DNA of 64,000 bases from the NCBI GenBank assembly GCA_017871115.1, contig JAFCIZ010000001.1:6570001-6634000 (forward strand), in the 5' to 3' direction. Below are positions 40,278 to 52,003 of the stretch, piece after piece (positions within the stretch are counted from its first letter, which is position 1; the number at the start of each line of letters is the position of its first letter). This DNA comes from Cunninghamella blakesleeana (lineage: Eukaryota > Mucoromycota > Mucoromycetes > Mucorales > Cunninghamellaceae). The notes under the pieces are model-generated. The model saw only the letters and a program-made list of their open reading frames with translations. It searched no databases and was not told the DNA's origin. The position numbers were made by a program, and so were the translations under genes.

Positions 40278-40578
40278 TTTTTTTTTTTTGTACATAATGT
40301 ATATATATATTTATTTATTACCTAATAGATCACAACTTTATTATTTATCACTTTCTATTTTTTTCCCTTTATTTATATACGTAAATGAATACCATTTTTT
40401 ATTTCCTTTTTTTTTTTTAATTTATTATTAATTTATGCTTTAAAAAAAACTACATATTTATTATTATAATTATATTACTTTAAAAGTATATTTTTCCTTT
40501 TTTTGGGTCATTATTATTTTATTTCATTTTTTTTTTTAAAATAATAATAATAATAAATAAAATATTTATTAAATTACT
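40278..40578. other. Short convergent 3' spacer
   Basis: 301 bp between the stop codons of the F-box/WD40 (plus) and DUF1765 (minus) genes; T-rich on both sides. The two 3' untranslated regions probably overlap. Confidence 0.5.
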
Positions 40579-42023
40579 TTATAATTGAGAGCAAGTCCAA
40601 TTTTTTGGCCAGTCTAAAGCTAATAAAGGAGCCATATCATGATGACCTGAATGATGAGGATGTTGTTGTTGTAGAGAGGTTTCCCAGTTGACATATTCAT
40701 CTAAAACCGAAGGTAAATCCAACATGAATTGAGTAGCATAGATATGATTAGTGATAGCATAATGCCATGGTAATTTTAATCTTTGAAATCGATTATAAAG
40801 TTTTTGTCGTTGTTGGTTATTTCTTTCCTTTTTTTCTTCATCTTCTAGCATATGTTGATTTTCTTCATCACCATCTTTTAAAATAGATTGATCGCTAATA
40901 GAGGTTGTTGGTGTTGATGTTGATAGAGGTGAAGTAGCGGTACTGGTATTATTATTATTTTGATATTCATCGTCGTCATCGTCATCGTCATCATCATCCA
41001 TATATAATGAAGAATCTTGCCTTGGGAATTCTTTATTTTTTTGTTTTCCTTTTAATGACTGGACTTGATCAGTAATAATGATAGGTGTGTTTTGTTGTTG
41101 CTGATTTTTTAAAGAATCCATATTTGTATTAGTAGTATTAATTGATGAGGATGGGGTATAAGTACATGGTATAGTATAATAATAAGTATGAATATAGTCC
41201 TTGTTAGTTTTTTTATTTTCATTATTTTCTGTTTTTTCATCATTTATTTTTTCTTTGATTTTTGAAAGTGAAGTTTGTGATTGTAGATACTGATTATTAT
41301 TATCATTATTAATGTTCATTGATTGTTGTTGAAAAGGAAGTAATTTTAACCATTTATCTTTTGTTGTCGATGATCTATTTAATAAAGTTCTAGTAAATAT
41401 ATTGTTTTTCTTTTTAAATAACGCAGAGGATGATGAAGGAGAAGAGTCGGTAGTGGAAGTAGAGGTTAGTGTATGATTGCTACTATTATTTGTTGTTATG
41501 ATTGCTGTTGCTTTAGATTTTTGGGAGCTGGAAGACAGTGGTGATGTAATTTTTTCTTTAAAATGATCAGGTGGGTATGTTATTATTTCAACATGAGATT
41601 GGAATGATTGTTCGTCATCATCATCATCGTTGTTATTATTATTATTACAATGGTAGTTACTAGGGTCTTTCAATAATGTCGTAATGGGTATTCCTTTCAT
41701 TGTTGTTGAGAGTTGATTTGTATATTGATTATTTAATTTTAAATATCTTGATTGGAATGATTTCAATTTATTTTCAAGTGATATATGTATTTCCCTATCC
41801 GTTTTTTTTTTTTAAAAAAAAGTTTAAAAAAGTAATACATGTATATATGTATATATATTTATATTAATTTTATTATATTTTATTATATTTTATTTTAATA
41901 TTATTTTATATCTATTATTTATTTTATTTTATTTTTCTTACAATGCGCATCTATTATAAGACTCTTCATTCATTGATGTTGAATTTTGATGCCATTCATC
42001 TATTTATATATTTTAAGAAAATG

Positions 42024-42058
<35 letters not shown>

Positions 42059-44882
42059 ATTAATTCGACTTTACCAAAACCATCTTTGTATTATTAATTA
42101 AATATTCTTTTAATTATTATTCGATAATTACCTTGGAAAGATTGATTTTTTTGATCTAACACAAGTTGACAATAGGATCCATCACATATTGAGGAAGAAA
42201 TGGATGAGGACGAGTTCATTTCATCATCGTCTCTATTTTCACCATACCCAGTATTAGAAGGCGATGAAGATGATAAGGGTAATAAACGAGACCAATTGAT
42301 ATTTTTTTTATCAGTCCAAACCCGACCTAATCTCCACATCAAACATCTTACAAAGAAGAGTCGAACGTTTTTCCCCCAATGTAAACATAATCTTTCAAAG
42401 ATTTCTTGATGTAATAAAATGCGGTGACCGAGAAAATCCAGTAAAGCAGTATGAGAAGTTAAGAAATCGAAATGCGTATAAATAAAGGATAAAGCTCTTA
42501 ATAATAAAATGGAGTGATCTGATTTGAGTAATATTATATATAATGTATGTAATAAAAAAGGAATATCTAATGGTGGTAATGATTTTTCTATTTTTGGTAT
42601 TAATTTGGCTGTAGTATTAGTAGTGGTAATAGGAGTAGTGTGAGTAGTTCTAGATGGTGGTGATGAATCTTTATTTGAAGTAGAAGAGGAAGAAGATGTT
42701 GATGATGGTGAGGGTGGTGTTTTTGCCTTTGTATACATTTTATTTTTTGTTTTTTGTATATCTAATATCATAGCTTCAATAAAATCCAATAAACCTATTA
42801 TTTTAAAAGAAATATATATAATATAATCAATATTAATATTAATATTAATTCTATTACTTTTTTTTTTTTTTGAAAAAAAAAAAAGTTCATTTAGTATTTT
42901 ATATATAACATTACAATAAACACTTTCTATATTCATCATATTAGTTGATTTGACTACAGTTTTCATCCAAATATTGATCATATCATGATATAATCCATTT
43001 GATTCGGAAATCATTATACACCATACAAGACACTCAGCATATTTACGTGTAGCAACTTCTAAAGCGTTTGGTTTACCGGTTGGTAACGAAATATTTTGTT
43101 GTTGTTTTTGTTGCTGAGTAGAGTTACTACTACTACTACTATTATTATTATTATTATTATTAATATAAATAGATAAAATGCCATCATCTGAATCCATTAT
43201 AGGTTGTTGTTGTTGTTTATTATTTGAAGAAGGGTGCATATTTGTTGTAACAGAATGTAACTGGCGATGTAAAAGAGCATCCATTTTTCCAGCAAAATAA
43301 GATGCAAGATATAAATAACCAGGTGCAATAGAAAGAATATTATTTCTTTGTTGTAAATTTAATTTATTCATAGATGGGAATAGATGAATAATATATACTT
43401 TTAGTGTCACATGGTAATGCCGATAAAAAGAAAAAAACAATTCACTATCATCACTTTGCCACCTAAAAAGAAGAGGAAAAAAAAGGAAAATATAAATAAT
43501 GGATATATATATTGGGTATAGGTTTTTTGTTTTTTATTTCACCTTCGAGTCCAATTTCCTTTTGTTTCTATAGGCTCCTTTTGTGATTTTTTTAGATTTT
43601 GAAATTGTTGTTTATATTGTTTATAGTCTGAAGTCATCCATGGTTGTAAATGTTCGGGAAATAGTTGATACAGTTTATCCTTGTAATATTCTTGACTATT
43701 AAAATAAATATAAATTTAGAGTAATTAATATACATATCGTCATGGTTATTAATATTATTTCATTCAGTAGACATATAAATATAGTTATTACTTTGATAGA
43801 TCTCCCATTTCAGTATTTAATCGTTTCAACATTTTGTTTTTTATAGGCAAAATATGTAATAAAGAAGAGATTAAACCAGGAATTTTAATTAAACAAAGAG
43901 CTAACATTAAAATAAATAAATAGAGAATCAAATATAGATTAATACATTACTATAATTATTATTATTATAGTTTTACGTACCTAATATTTTAGCACAAAAA
44001 GAAATCATATTGGAATAAATGGCTTTATGATTTAATTTTTCAATAGCATATTTTAGCGTTGACATTAACAAGTATCTATAATCTTCAAGTTGTGATCTTT
44101 TTTCCATGATTTTATTTTTAAATGTAGCATGCCATTCATCAAAATTTAAACTCGTTTGATCTATATATTATATGGTGTATATATATAAATGAATTAGTTT
44201 TTTTTTTTTTTTTACATGGTTATATTTTACAATTATTTAATTTTATAGAATATATATAACGTACCATAATCAATGAATTCCAATCTAGTATAACAATAGA
44301 AAATATAAAGAGTGAAAAAAAAAATATTAAATATAGAATATGAATTGTTGAAAGATTTACTCCTTAATTTTTTATATAATTATATTTGTTTTATTTATTT
44401 ATTTACTCTTATTCATAACCATTAGTTATTACTTTTATTTTTATATACGTACCTTGATATAATTTCAACTAGGGAATCAAAATATAAACTTCTTTCCGTG
44501 TAATTTACTTGTTGAAGTTGATTAATTAAAACTCTCCACCTAAATTTGTATATATTATATATATTAAAAAAAAAAATAAAAAAAGGCTGAGTTAAGAATG
44601 ATTTCCTTTTATAAACATATGCATAAAAATAAAAATAAAAATCCCCCAATAATGATGTGTAGATATATATTAAGTACCATCGTAATAAAATAGATCTTGC
44701 TTGACTTAGCTCTTTCTCCATGATTTTGGTTCTATTTTGTTTTTCTTGGTAAAAGGACGGGTGATGCTTAAACCATGGTAACAAATGAAATTTCAAAATA
44801 TCTGATCTTTGTTTATTTTTATTTTGAAACCTACCAAAATGAAAAAAATGAATTAGAATTAATGAATGAATACGCATATACG

Positions 44883-44927
<45 letters not shown>

Positions 44928-45340
44928 ATTCAAGTTGATATTTAAATAAATAAATTATAGAATAATGTTTTTTACTTTGTAAATAGTTTTTTTAATTCTT
45001 GATAATCATCATTATTTGTAAAAGTAGAATGAGAAGTAGTTATTGGTAAAGAAGAAGAAAAAGAAAGAGGAGAGGAGCATAAAGTTGAAGAAGTAGATAG
45101 AGTTGATAACGTGGAAGAAGAAGAATGGTTTAATGTTAAATTAAATAAGGTACCATTGTTTTTTTTTTTAATAGATTGATTTTCTTCATTATTAGAGAAT
45201 AAAGAAAATATTTTTTTTCTTTTTAGCACTGAATCAGTTATGAAGCGCGTAGTAGTAGGTGGTTGTCGTTGTTCTTGTTGTTGTTGTGATGGTAGAGTTG
45301 GATCTACGGTTGGATAATGAATAGCATTTAGATTAATCAT
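40579..45340 (-). CDS. DUF1765/UPF0592 family protein
   Basis: Eleven exons on the minus strand: 44976..45340, 44678..44830, 44453..44539, 44265..44284, 43981..44160, 43792..43900, 43543..43695, 42915..43462, 42132..42794, 41942..41999 and 40579..41794, 1183 aa. Exon 4 is a 20-nt micro-exon (encoding LEFIDY). The helical core reads WRVLINQLQQVNYTERSLYF, DEWHATFKNKIMEKRSQLED, YRYLLMSTLKYAIEKLNHKA, FFSFYRHYHVTL, PGYLYLASYFAGKMDALLHR, ALEVATRKYAECLVW, DIPFLLHTLYIILLKSDHSI, LLRALSFIYTHFDFL and VRLFFVRCLMWRLGRVW. This matches the fungal DUF1765 (UPF0592) family, large proteins of unknown function, as I recall it. The C-terminus is low-complexity but ends in a structured segment (LKLPWHYAITNHIYATQFML, WPKNWTCSQL). 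The intron at 42795-42914 (120 nt) is stop-free. Confidence 0.82.
44885..44924. repeat. TA dinucleotide microsatellite
   Basis: About 20 TA units inside intron 1 of the DUF1765 gene. Confidence 0.85.
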
Positions 45341-45878
45341 TATTATTATTATTTTATATATATTGTTACTGAATTATTGTAAAGCAAATAATAAAAAGTA
45401 AGAAAGAGAAAGATTCAAGATGATATAAAGGAATAGAGAGTTTATTTCATAGTGAAAAAAAGAAAAAGAAAAAAAAAGAAAGAGAGAAAGAAAGAAATAA
45501 AATAAAAAGAGGGGAAGGAAAGCTATAAGAAAGTGAAAGAGAGAAAAAGATAAAATAAAATAAAAAAAAATGTGACCTTAAACCCAAAAAAAAATTAAAG
45601 GGGAAAAGAGGAGATTAAAATTATCATATTTTTTATGAACAATGGTTTATATAGATAGGAGGAGGGGTGAAAAGAAGGAATAGTTTTATTATCTTTTTAT
45701 AATATTAAACACTTTATTTTAACAACAGTAGTAAAAGTAGTAGTAGTAAATATATAAATCATAATGGAATCACCATAAAAAATCATTTATTTTTATTATT
45801 ATTATTAAAAAAAAAAAAAAAAAATAAAGATAAAAAAAAACCAAGTACGTATTTACAAGAAATAAAAATAAAAATAAA
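45341..45878. promoter_or_regulatory. Purine-rich (coding-strand pyrimidine) promoter of the DUF1765 gene
   Basis: Almost pure A/G sequence on the plus strand from about 45380 to 45620, meaning T/C-rich on the DUF1765 coding strand, directly upstream of its start at 45340. The rest, to 45878, is the AT-rich 3' region of the neighbouring minus-strand gene. Confidence 0.45.
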
Positions 45879-46271
45879 TTATATAGATTGATTTTTTTGC
45901 AGTAATAAGGATTGAGTATGAGCAAGCTGTCTTTCTAAAGATTGTAAAAGAGCTTCTTTAGATAAAGTTTGTAATAGCATGGATTCATGTTGTGTCTGTA
46001 ATAAATGAGCACATTGTTTTAATTGGATATTATCATTTGATAATCGTTTCACTTTACGTTTTAAATTATCTAATCGTGGTATCTTTCTTTTACGTATTAA
46101 TCGATGGTTATATTGATGATGTAAAGAAGAAGAAGAAGAGGAAGGGGAGCTTGTTGATGATGATAATGATGATAATAATGACAATTCAGTGCTAGTACAA
46201 ATGGATGTTAATTCCTCTTCATTATTATTAATACAATTATTTAATAAACGTTGTTTAAAAGATTCAGTCAT
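45879..46271 (-). CDS. Small basic coiled-coil protein, bZIP-like
   Basis: Single exon, 130 aa. A Ser run spans about residues 33-50. A basic patch (RLIRKRKIPRLDNLKRKVKR) leads directly into a heptad-like helix (LSNDNIQLKQCAHLLQ, then LSKEALLQSLERQLAHTQSL). The order basic region, then Leu-rich coiled coil, resembles a bZIP, but the diagnostic N-x7-R/K signature is absent, so DNA binding is not supported. It may be a short dimerising partner or an unrelated coiled-coil protein. The ATG is the first in the frame, and the upstream region carries CCAAT boxes in the right orientation. Confidence 0.6.
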   Translation of the reverse strand: MTESFKQRLLNNCINNNEEELTSICTSTELSLLSSLSSSTSSPSSSSSSLHHQYNHRLIRKRKIPRLDNLKRKVKRLSNDNIQLKQCAHLLQTQHESMLLQTLSKEALLQSLERQLAHTQSLLLQKNQSI

Positions 46272-47047
46272 TTTTTTAAGAAAAAAGTCGATAAAAAATG
46301 GTATATGTATGAAACTAATCAGGTGATCAAATAAAATAAAAAAATAATGATAAATACAAAAGGAAAAGGATATATTAGTTAAGTAAATAAAATGAAATGA
46401 AATGTTTATATATTTATAAAAAAAAAGTGAAAAAAAGGAAAAAAAGAATGAAGGAAAAAAAAAAAAATCATTTTATTTATTTATTTATTTATTTAAGGAA
46501 ATTCCTACCAAATTCTATCTAATTCGTGTTTTAATGATATGATATAATTTATATAAATATAAAAAAACCACACAACTCTCTTTCTTACTCGCCCATCTTT
46601 CAGTCCTCCTTTCAAAATGGCTGGTGGCGGAGTTATTATTCATATCAATGCCATTTTGATATAGAATTTAGGATTTTGATTGGCTGGTAGTTAAAATGAC
46701 CAAGTATACGAATTCATTTTATTGGCTTAATCGTTTTAAACATTATATATATTCAATAAATCAATGACATATTCATTTTTACTGGATAATCACTTTTAAA
46801 CTTTAATCAATCCTTATTCTTTTTTTTTTTTTTAGTTTATAGATTCTTATGACTTTTTTTTTAATTCTTATGACTTGTATATAGATAGATGAATATAATC
46901 ATGTTACAGTTACTTGTGGTATTTAAGAAAAAGAATAGGAAGATGGTTTTTTTTTTTTTTGAGAAACCCCTACTTTGATAAATTATTCACACAATATATT
47001 TATATTTATATACATATAGATATAAAACATTTAAATAATATTTAATA

Positions 47048-47080
<33 letters not shown>

Positions 47081-47261
47081 GATAATAAAAAGTAGTATGA
47101 TAAAAATAGAATAATAAATGATTTTTTTTTATAAAGAGTAAAGGGCAAAATAAAATATGATTTTTTTTTGAGAAAGTAATATAATAATGATAATAAAACA
47201 AAACAATAATACCAATAATAATAAAAAAAGAGAAATGATATAATCATATATATATATATAT
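46272..47261. promoter_or_regulatory. Promoter of the small coiled-coil gene and 3' region of the UPF0658 gene
   Basis: Two CCAAT boxes on the minus strand (46679-46683 and 46721-46725) sit 410 and 450 bp before the coiled-coil gene. Close by is a perfect 10-bp inverted repeat TCAAAATGGC / GCCATTTTGA (46612-46621 and 46650-46659). This stretch is noticeably less AT-rich than its surroundings. The distal part is AT-rich sequence with open frames of low complexity only. Confidence 0.45.
46612..46659. repeat. Perfect 10-bp inverted repeat, 28-nt spacer
   Basis: Arms TCAAAATGGC at 46612-46621 and GCCATTTTGA at 46650-46659. It lies in the putative promoter of the minus-strand coiled-coil gene, next to two CCAAT boxes. 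It could be a factor-binding palindrome or a stem; neither is proven. Confidence 0.6.
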
Positions 47262-48870
47262 TTAAAGAGCATACATATCATCTTTAGGATTTGGCTTCTT
47301 TTGTTGGTGAGTCAAGTTAATACCAGAAGAATTATGCTTTAATTGATTAAAAGAAGGTTGAACCAACTCATCATCATCATCAATAGGGAACTCTTTAGGT
47401 TTATAAGTACCATCCAATTCTAAATCATCGGCATGATGGTCAATAGGAAGACCTTTTTCTTGTTGATGCATTTGGTATCCACCATCAGAACCTTTCTTTT
47501 TACGACCAAGAGATTCATTGGTGAAAATCAAAAGTCCGTGCCAAATATTCCACAAGTTTTTAGCCATTACCAACATGGTTAAAATGATTAAGGCCATGGC
47601 TACCACGGTGGTAAAAGTTAAAAAGCTACGAGTATGTTCATAGGGGTCATATCCACCAGTTCTAGGTAACCAGATACGAGTTAAGCGATAAATGAAATAA
47701 ACAATAGACAATACACCACCGAGAAGAGCCAACATCATTAAATATTTATTTTCGCGATAGATGGAAAACAAGGCCAAGCTTAGCCCAGCAGCGCCCAAGA
47801 CAAATACGAGAACAGTTTCGGTTATGGTTTCATCATATTGTAATTTTTGTGAAGGAATCAACTGAGCTGCAAAAGAGAAGATGAAAAAGAAGTCCAATTT
47901 TAATAAAGTTAAGGCTAAACTAGTTGTGATCAAAGCATTTTTAATTCTATAAATAAAAAGAAAAAGAGATGAATAAAAAGAAATTCATCTTTTTTACAAG
48001 CATTTTCGTGATGAAAGTATATTTACCTAAGATCAGCTGAAAAATTTCTATAATTATCCCAGGCAAATTGTTTACGAAGTCTCCAAGCAAAGAATGATAA
48101 AGCAATAAAGAAAGCAGGAATCAAGGCAATGATAGCGTATTCAATGGGGCGCATCAAGTTTCTAAAATGATCTAATGTGCCTTGTAAGCCAAGTTGTTGC
48201 CATCGTGGGTCGGTTGGCTGGAAGCTTTCTACATCGCCACTAATAGAAATTAAATAAAATAAATTGGCTACAAATTAGGAAAATGGTGTCAATTTTTTTA
48301 ATTTTTTTTTTATTTATATCTTAATTATTACCATCCAGCCTGTTCCAAGATAACATGTTGTTGTAATTGAATACCACCATAACTATATATTAAAAATATA
48401 TAAATAAATATATAAATAAATCAGAAACAAGATTTTATATGCAGAATTAAACCATGTGAATTAAAAAAAAAAATAAGAAACGGATCTGTTAAAAAAAGGA
48501 AAAAGAGATGATCATCCATAAACAAGGTACTTACACTATTTATAGATAAAAAAAAAGATTCATGTTAATCATTGTTCTTATAATAATTCTATTTATATTT
48601 TTAATTATATATAATGATGATCAATACGTACCAACTACAAGTAAACCAAAAGATAATAACGTAATCAATTGAGCTATATAAATATATTTTTATAAAAAAA
48701 AAAAAGAATTAATCATCAATCTTTTATTCCTAATCTTATTCTTTTCTCTTCTTTTTATTTGTATGTACCAGTATTTCTTTGAATAAGAGCGTCAACACAT
48801 AATATTACTTGAAATACTTGACTGATAATAAATAAACTATGATAAATTAAATCTGATTCACTTACACCTA

Positions 48871-48901
<31 letters not shown>

Positions 48902-49145
48902 AATACGGTTATTCCCTTTTTCTATATGTAATGGTTTTTATTATAATATCTTATTTATCCTCTTGTTATTTTTATGTATTATTAATACCATGTCCAGTTG
49001 AATTTAATTGACAATTAGAAACAAGTTTTAAATGGTTCATTACGACCATGCCTTCAAGAATAGAAATAAGAATACATTCTGTTACAACTAAGCCGAGTGT
49101 CCAAACAAAATCGCGGTTTCGAAATAAGGATAAATATTTCGACAT
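47262..49145 (-). CDS. UPF0658-type Golgi membrane protein (needs a 1-nt exon)
   Basis: Minus-strand exons: 48989..49145, 48769..48867, 48632..48673, 48535 (one base), 48332..48382, 48027..48239 and 47262..47946, 415 aa. Start reads [20 protein letters not shown]. Several membrane segments follow: [82 protein letters not shown] and [19 protein letters not shown]. The polar tail ends DDMYAL. Layout and length fit the UPF0658 Golgi membrane family (fission yeast C1952.10c type), function unknown. Exons 3 and 5 cannot be joined in frame directly: a direct join leads to a TAG in the next exon. A single T at 48535, between ATAG and GTAAGT, repairs the frame. A 4-nt exon at 48482-48485 is the alternative. 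Confidence 0.75.
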
Positions 49146-50015
49146 TATTATTTATATACAAAGGTAGAGTATTTTTATTATTAACAAAAAAAAAAAAAAA
49201 AGAACCAAAAACAAAAATAAAAGGTGTAGTTTTTGAAAAAAAAGAAAAAGAAATAAGAGAGAGAGAGAAAGAAAAAAATCAAAATTATGGTTTTTTTTTC
49301 TTTACTTTTAAAAAGTCCAAGCACCAAAAAAAAAAAAAATTATGTGTAACTTTATTTTTAGAATGAGAGCTGCCTCTCTCCTAATTAAGTCTGAAGCACT
49401 TTATTTAACTAATATGGTATTTTTTTTTTAACTTGCAATGTTTCGATATGATCAAAAAACTATTTTTATTTTTAAAAAGATATATACTCATAGTAGAAAG
49501 TACACTGTTATATATGATTATTGGATTTTTAATTATTATTATTATTTATTAATCCAACTATTTAGAATATACAAAAGAATAGATAGGTTACACTATCATA
49601 TATAAATAATTACACACACAATAATAAAATTCAAAGCCACTTATATTCATTCTACATACATGCATCATTGTTTCTTTCATTTTTGATTTCAGTGGAATCT
49701 TTTGTGATTCGCCACCGACAAATTATATAATAATGAAAAATAATTAGAGAGAAAGAGAGAGGGAGAGGGAGAGATGGAGGGAAAGAAAGAATGAATATAC
49801 CGAGGATTTCTTAGAATTTCTAAAATACAAGCCTTTCTATTTAAATAAAACCTTTTTTTTATTTTTATATTTTTAAAACTTATTAAATAACACATCAAGA
49901 AAAAAAAAAAAAAATTAAATAAAATTAAAATGTGAAAAATAATAATAATGCAAAACAAAAAAAAAAAAAAAAAAATCAATGATGGATAAGAAATAAAAAA
50001 GAATCATTTTTTTTT
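49146..50015. other. Intergenic between UPF0658 start and Thr-rich gene end
   Basis: Contains the promoter of the UPF0658 gene, with purine-rich plus-strand sequence at 49225-49350 (pyrimidine-rich on its coding strand). The distal half is AT-rich with a GA-rich tract at 49741-49795. No gene accepted. Confidence 0.5.
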
Positions 50016-51075
50016 TTATCTTGGAAAAGCATCAGATTCATCATCAGCATAATGCGATTTAAAGTGTGGTGTAACTTCGTTCGGTTTTTGATATTGGTCG
50101 TACAAATATGAACTTACATTGGGGTCGTTGATTTGCTCTTGTTTTGGTTGTAACGTTGATCTAGAACTATTTTGACGCAAGTGCTTACTTTGCAGTTGAT
50201 CATTATTATCGTCCAGTTGTAGTTTCTTTTCTTTGGATGAATCTGTTATTACTGTACCACTTGTTGTATAATCATCTCCTCCATAAGCTTGTTGTTGATA
50301 ACTTGAATTATTATTTGTTGGATATGGTGGATACATGAATGCATGATCATCGGTGGAAGAATTATAATATTCGGTTGATAAGTTATTATTATACATATTA
50401 TTATTATTATTGTTACTACTATTGTACATTGCATAAGGCATTTCTTGAGATGGTGTTGATGGTGATCTACGGTGATAGTAATGGTTGGTAGTTGTCGATA
50501 ATCCTCTATTTAATGATGGTGAATGGTGTGAGATGGCAGGTGAAGTGATGGGGTAATGATCATAATATGGCTGTTGTTGTTGTTGAGCCGACCATGCTGG
50601 TTTACTACCTTGAAGATCGGATTCATAAGCATAAGGGTCGGATGTTTGAAGGGTTGTGTTGCCTGATGGTGCTGATTCAATGGATTCATGTTGAAGTGGT
50701 GCTGGTGCTACATCAAATGGCCCTTGCTTTTCTGTTAATTTCTTTTTATTTCGTTTCTTTTTTCTTGAATAGCATAATCCACATATTCCTAAATAATAGA
50801 AAAATAAAATGAATAAAAGGTTAAATTAAAAATCCTCTCTTTTTTTTTTTTTTAAAAAAAAAGATAAAAATACTAATAATAATACTTTATTTGTAAAACT
50901 CGATCTATTTTAATTACCTAATATAATAATTGCTCCTAGAACACCACCTACAATCCCACCAACAAGAGCTCCAGTATTATTGCGACTAATGACAACTAGA
51001 ATAGAGATAATAGTGATAATAATAAATATGCATATTATTATATAGATAATTATTTATCAGTTTTTTTTATTATGC

Positions 51076-51111
<36 letters not shown>

Positions 51112-51479
51112 ATAGATGGTGTGACAGATGGTGCTATAGTAGTTGTGACAGTAAGAGTTGGTGGAGTGGTAGTAAATGAAGTCGGTGAGTACGAAGAAGA
51201 AAAAATACTTGTTGATGTTTCTATATCTGAGGTGGTAGTTGAAGTAGGTGTTGTTTCAGTATAATCACTTGTGGTAGTTGATGTAGTACTGGTGGTCGTT
51301 GTTGTTGATGTAGTTGTTGTTGTTGTTGTTGTTGTTGAAGAATCATAGTCTGATGTAGTAGTAGTTAAATCATCATAATCCGTTGTAGTAGTAGTTACCA
51401 AGTCATCATAATCCGTTGTAGTAATTTGTGAATCATCATAAGGATTAGAAGTTGACATGGTTAGAGTTGATTCTGACAT
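50016..51479 (-). CDS. Single-pass membrane protein with Thr/Ser-rich ectodomain
   Basis: Three minus-strand exons, 51110..51479, 50918..50995 and 50016..50788, 406 aa. Residues 1-125 are almost entirely Thr, Ser, Asp and Tyr, with repeated TTT(T)DYDD units, a likely O-mannosylation zone. One membrane helix follows at about 132-152 (ALVGGIVGGVLGAIIILG), with a basic stop-transfer sequence (SRKKRNKKK), then a Tyr/Asn/Gln/Ser-rich cytosolic tail. This architecture is that of fungal surface sensors (Wsc/Mid2-like) without a recognisable WSC domain. No N-terminal signal peptide is visible, and no ATG exists between 51535 and about 51910. A 5'UTR intron with a GTAAGT donor (about 51628) and a CAG acceptor four bases before the ATG region is likely. 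Function inferred only from layout. Confidence 0.72.
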
Positions 51480-51542
51480 AACTGAAACATGCAAAAAAAA
51501 AAAAAATAGAAACATCTATATGTTAGGTTTCATAAAAAAAAC

Positions 51543-51573
<31 letters not shown>

Positions 51574-52003
51574 TATTTTATATTAAACCCTTTTGTTTTA
51601 CTGTTCTATTATTATTTAAAAATACTTACGATTTTTTTTTTTTAAAAAAAAAAATAGTGAATGAAGTTTATGAATATAAAGTTTTTTTTGACTTTTTAAC
51701 TTTCGTGCTACCTAGTCAATTTTGACAAGATGTGAAAGTATGTACAAATGTCAAAAGTTAGTATTCTATAAATAGTTTATATATTAAATAATAATAATAA
51801 TAATAATATTTTTTTTTATTTTTTTTTTTTTGCTTTATTAAAGGTATATATTATATATGAAAAAAAAAAAAAAAAAGAAGAAAAGAAAGGAAAAAAGTTG
51901 AAAATAAAAAAAGGCATATTTAAAATTTTTTTATTTCGGCCAATCAATTTTTTTTTTTTTGGTCAAGTAATATAAATATATGAATATATATATAGGTGAA
52001 TGG
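51480..52003. promoter_or_regulatory. Promoter and leader of the Thr-rich membrane protein gene
   Basis: Holds a probable 5'UTR intron (minus strand, donor GTAAGT near 51628, acceptor TTTCAG near 51484) and a CCAAT pentamer on the plus strand at 51940-51944. The rest is AT-rich, including the 3' flank of the Snt2-like gene. Confidence 0.4.

Noticed and set aside
51076..51264. Plus-strand Val/Gly-rich frame antisense to the Thr-rich gene
   Set aside because: A shadow of ACC/ACT Thr codons read on the opposite strand.
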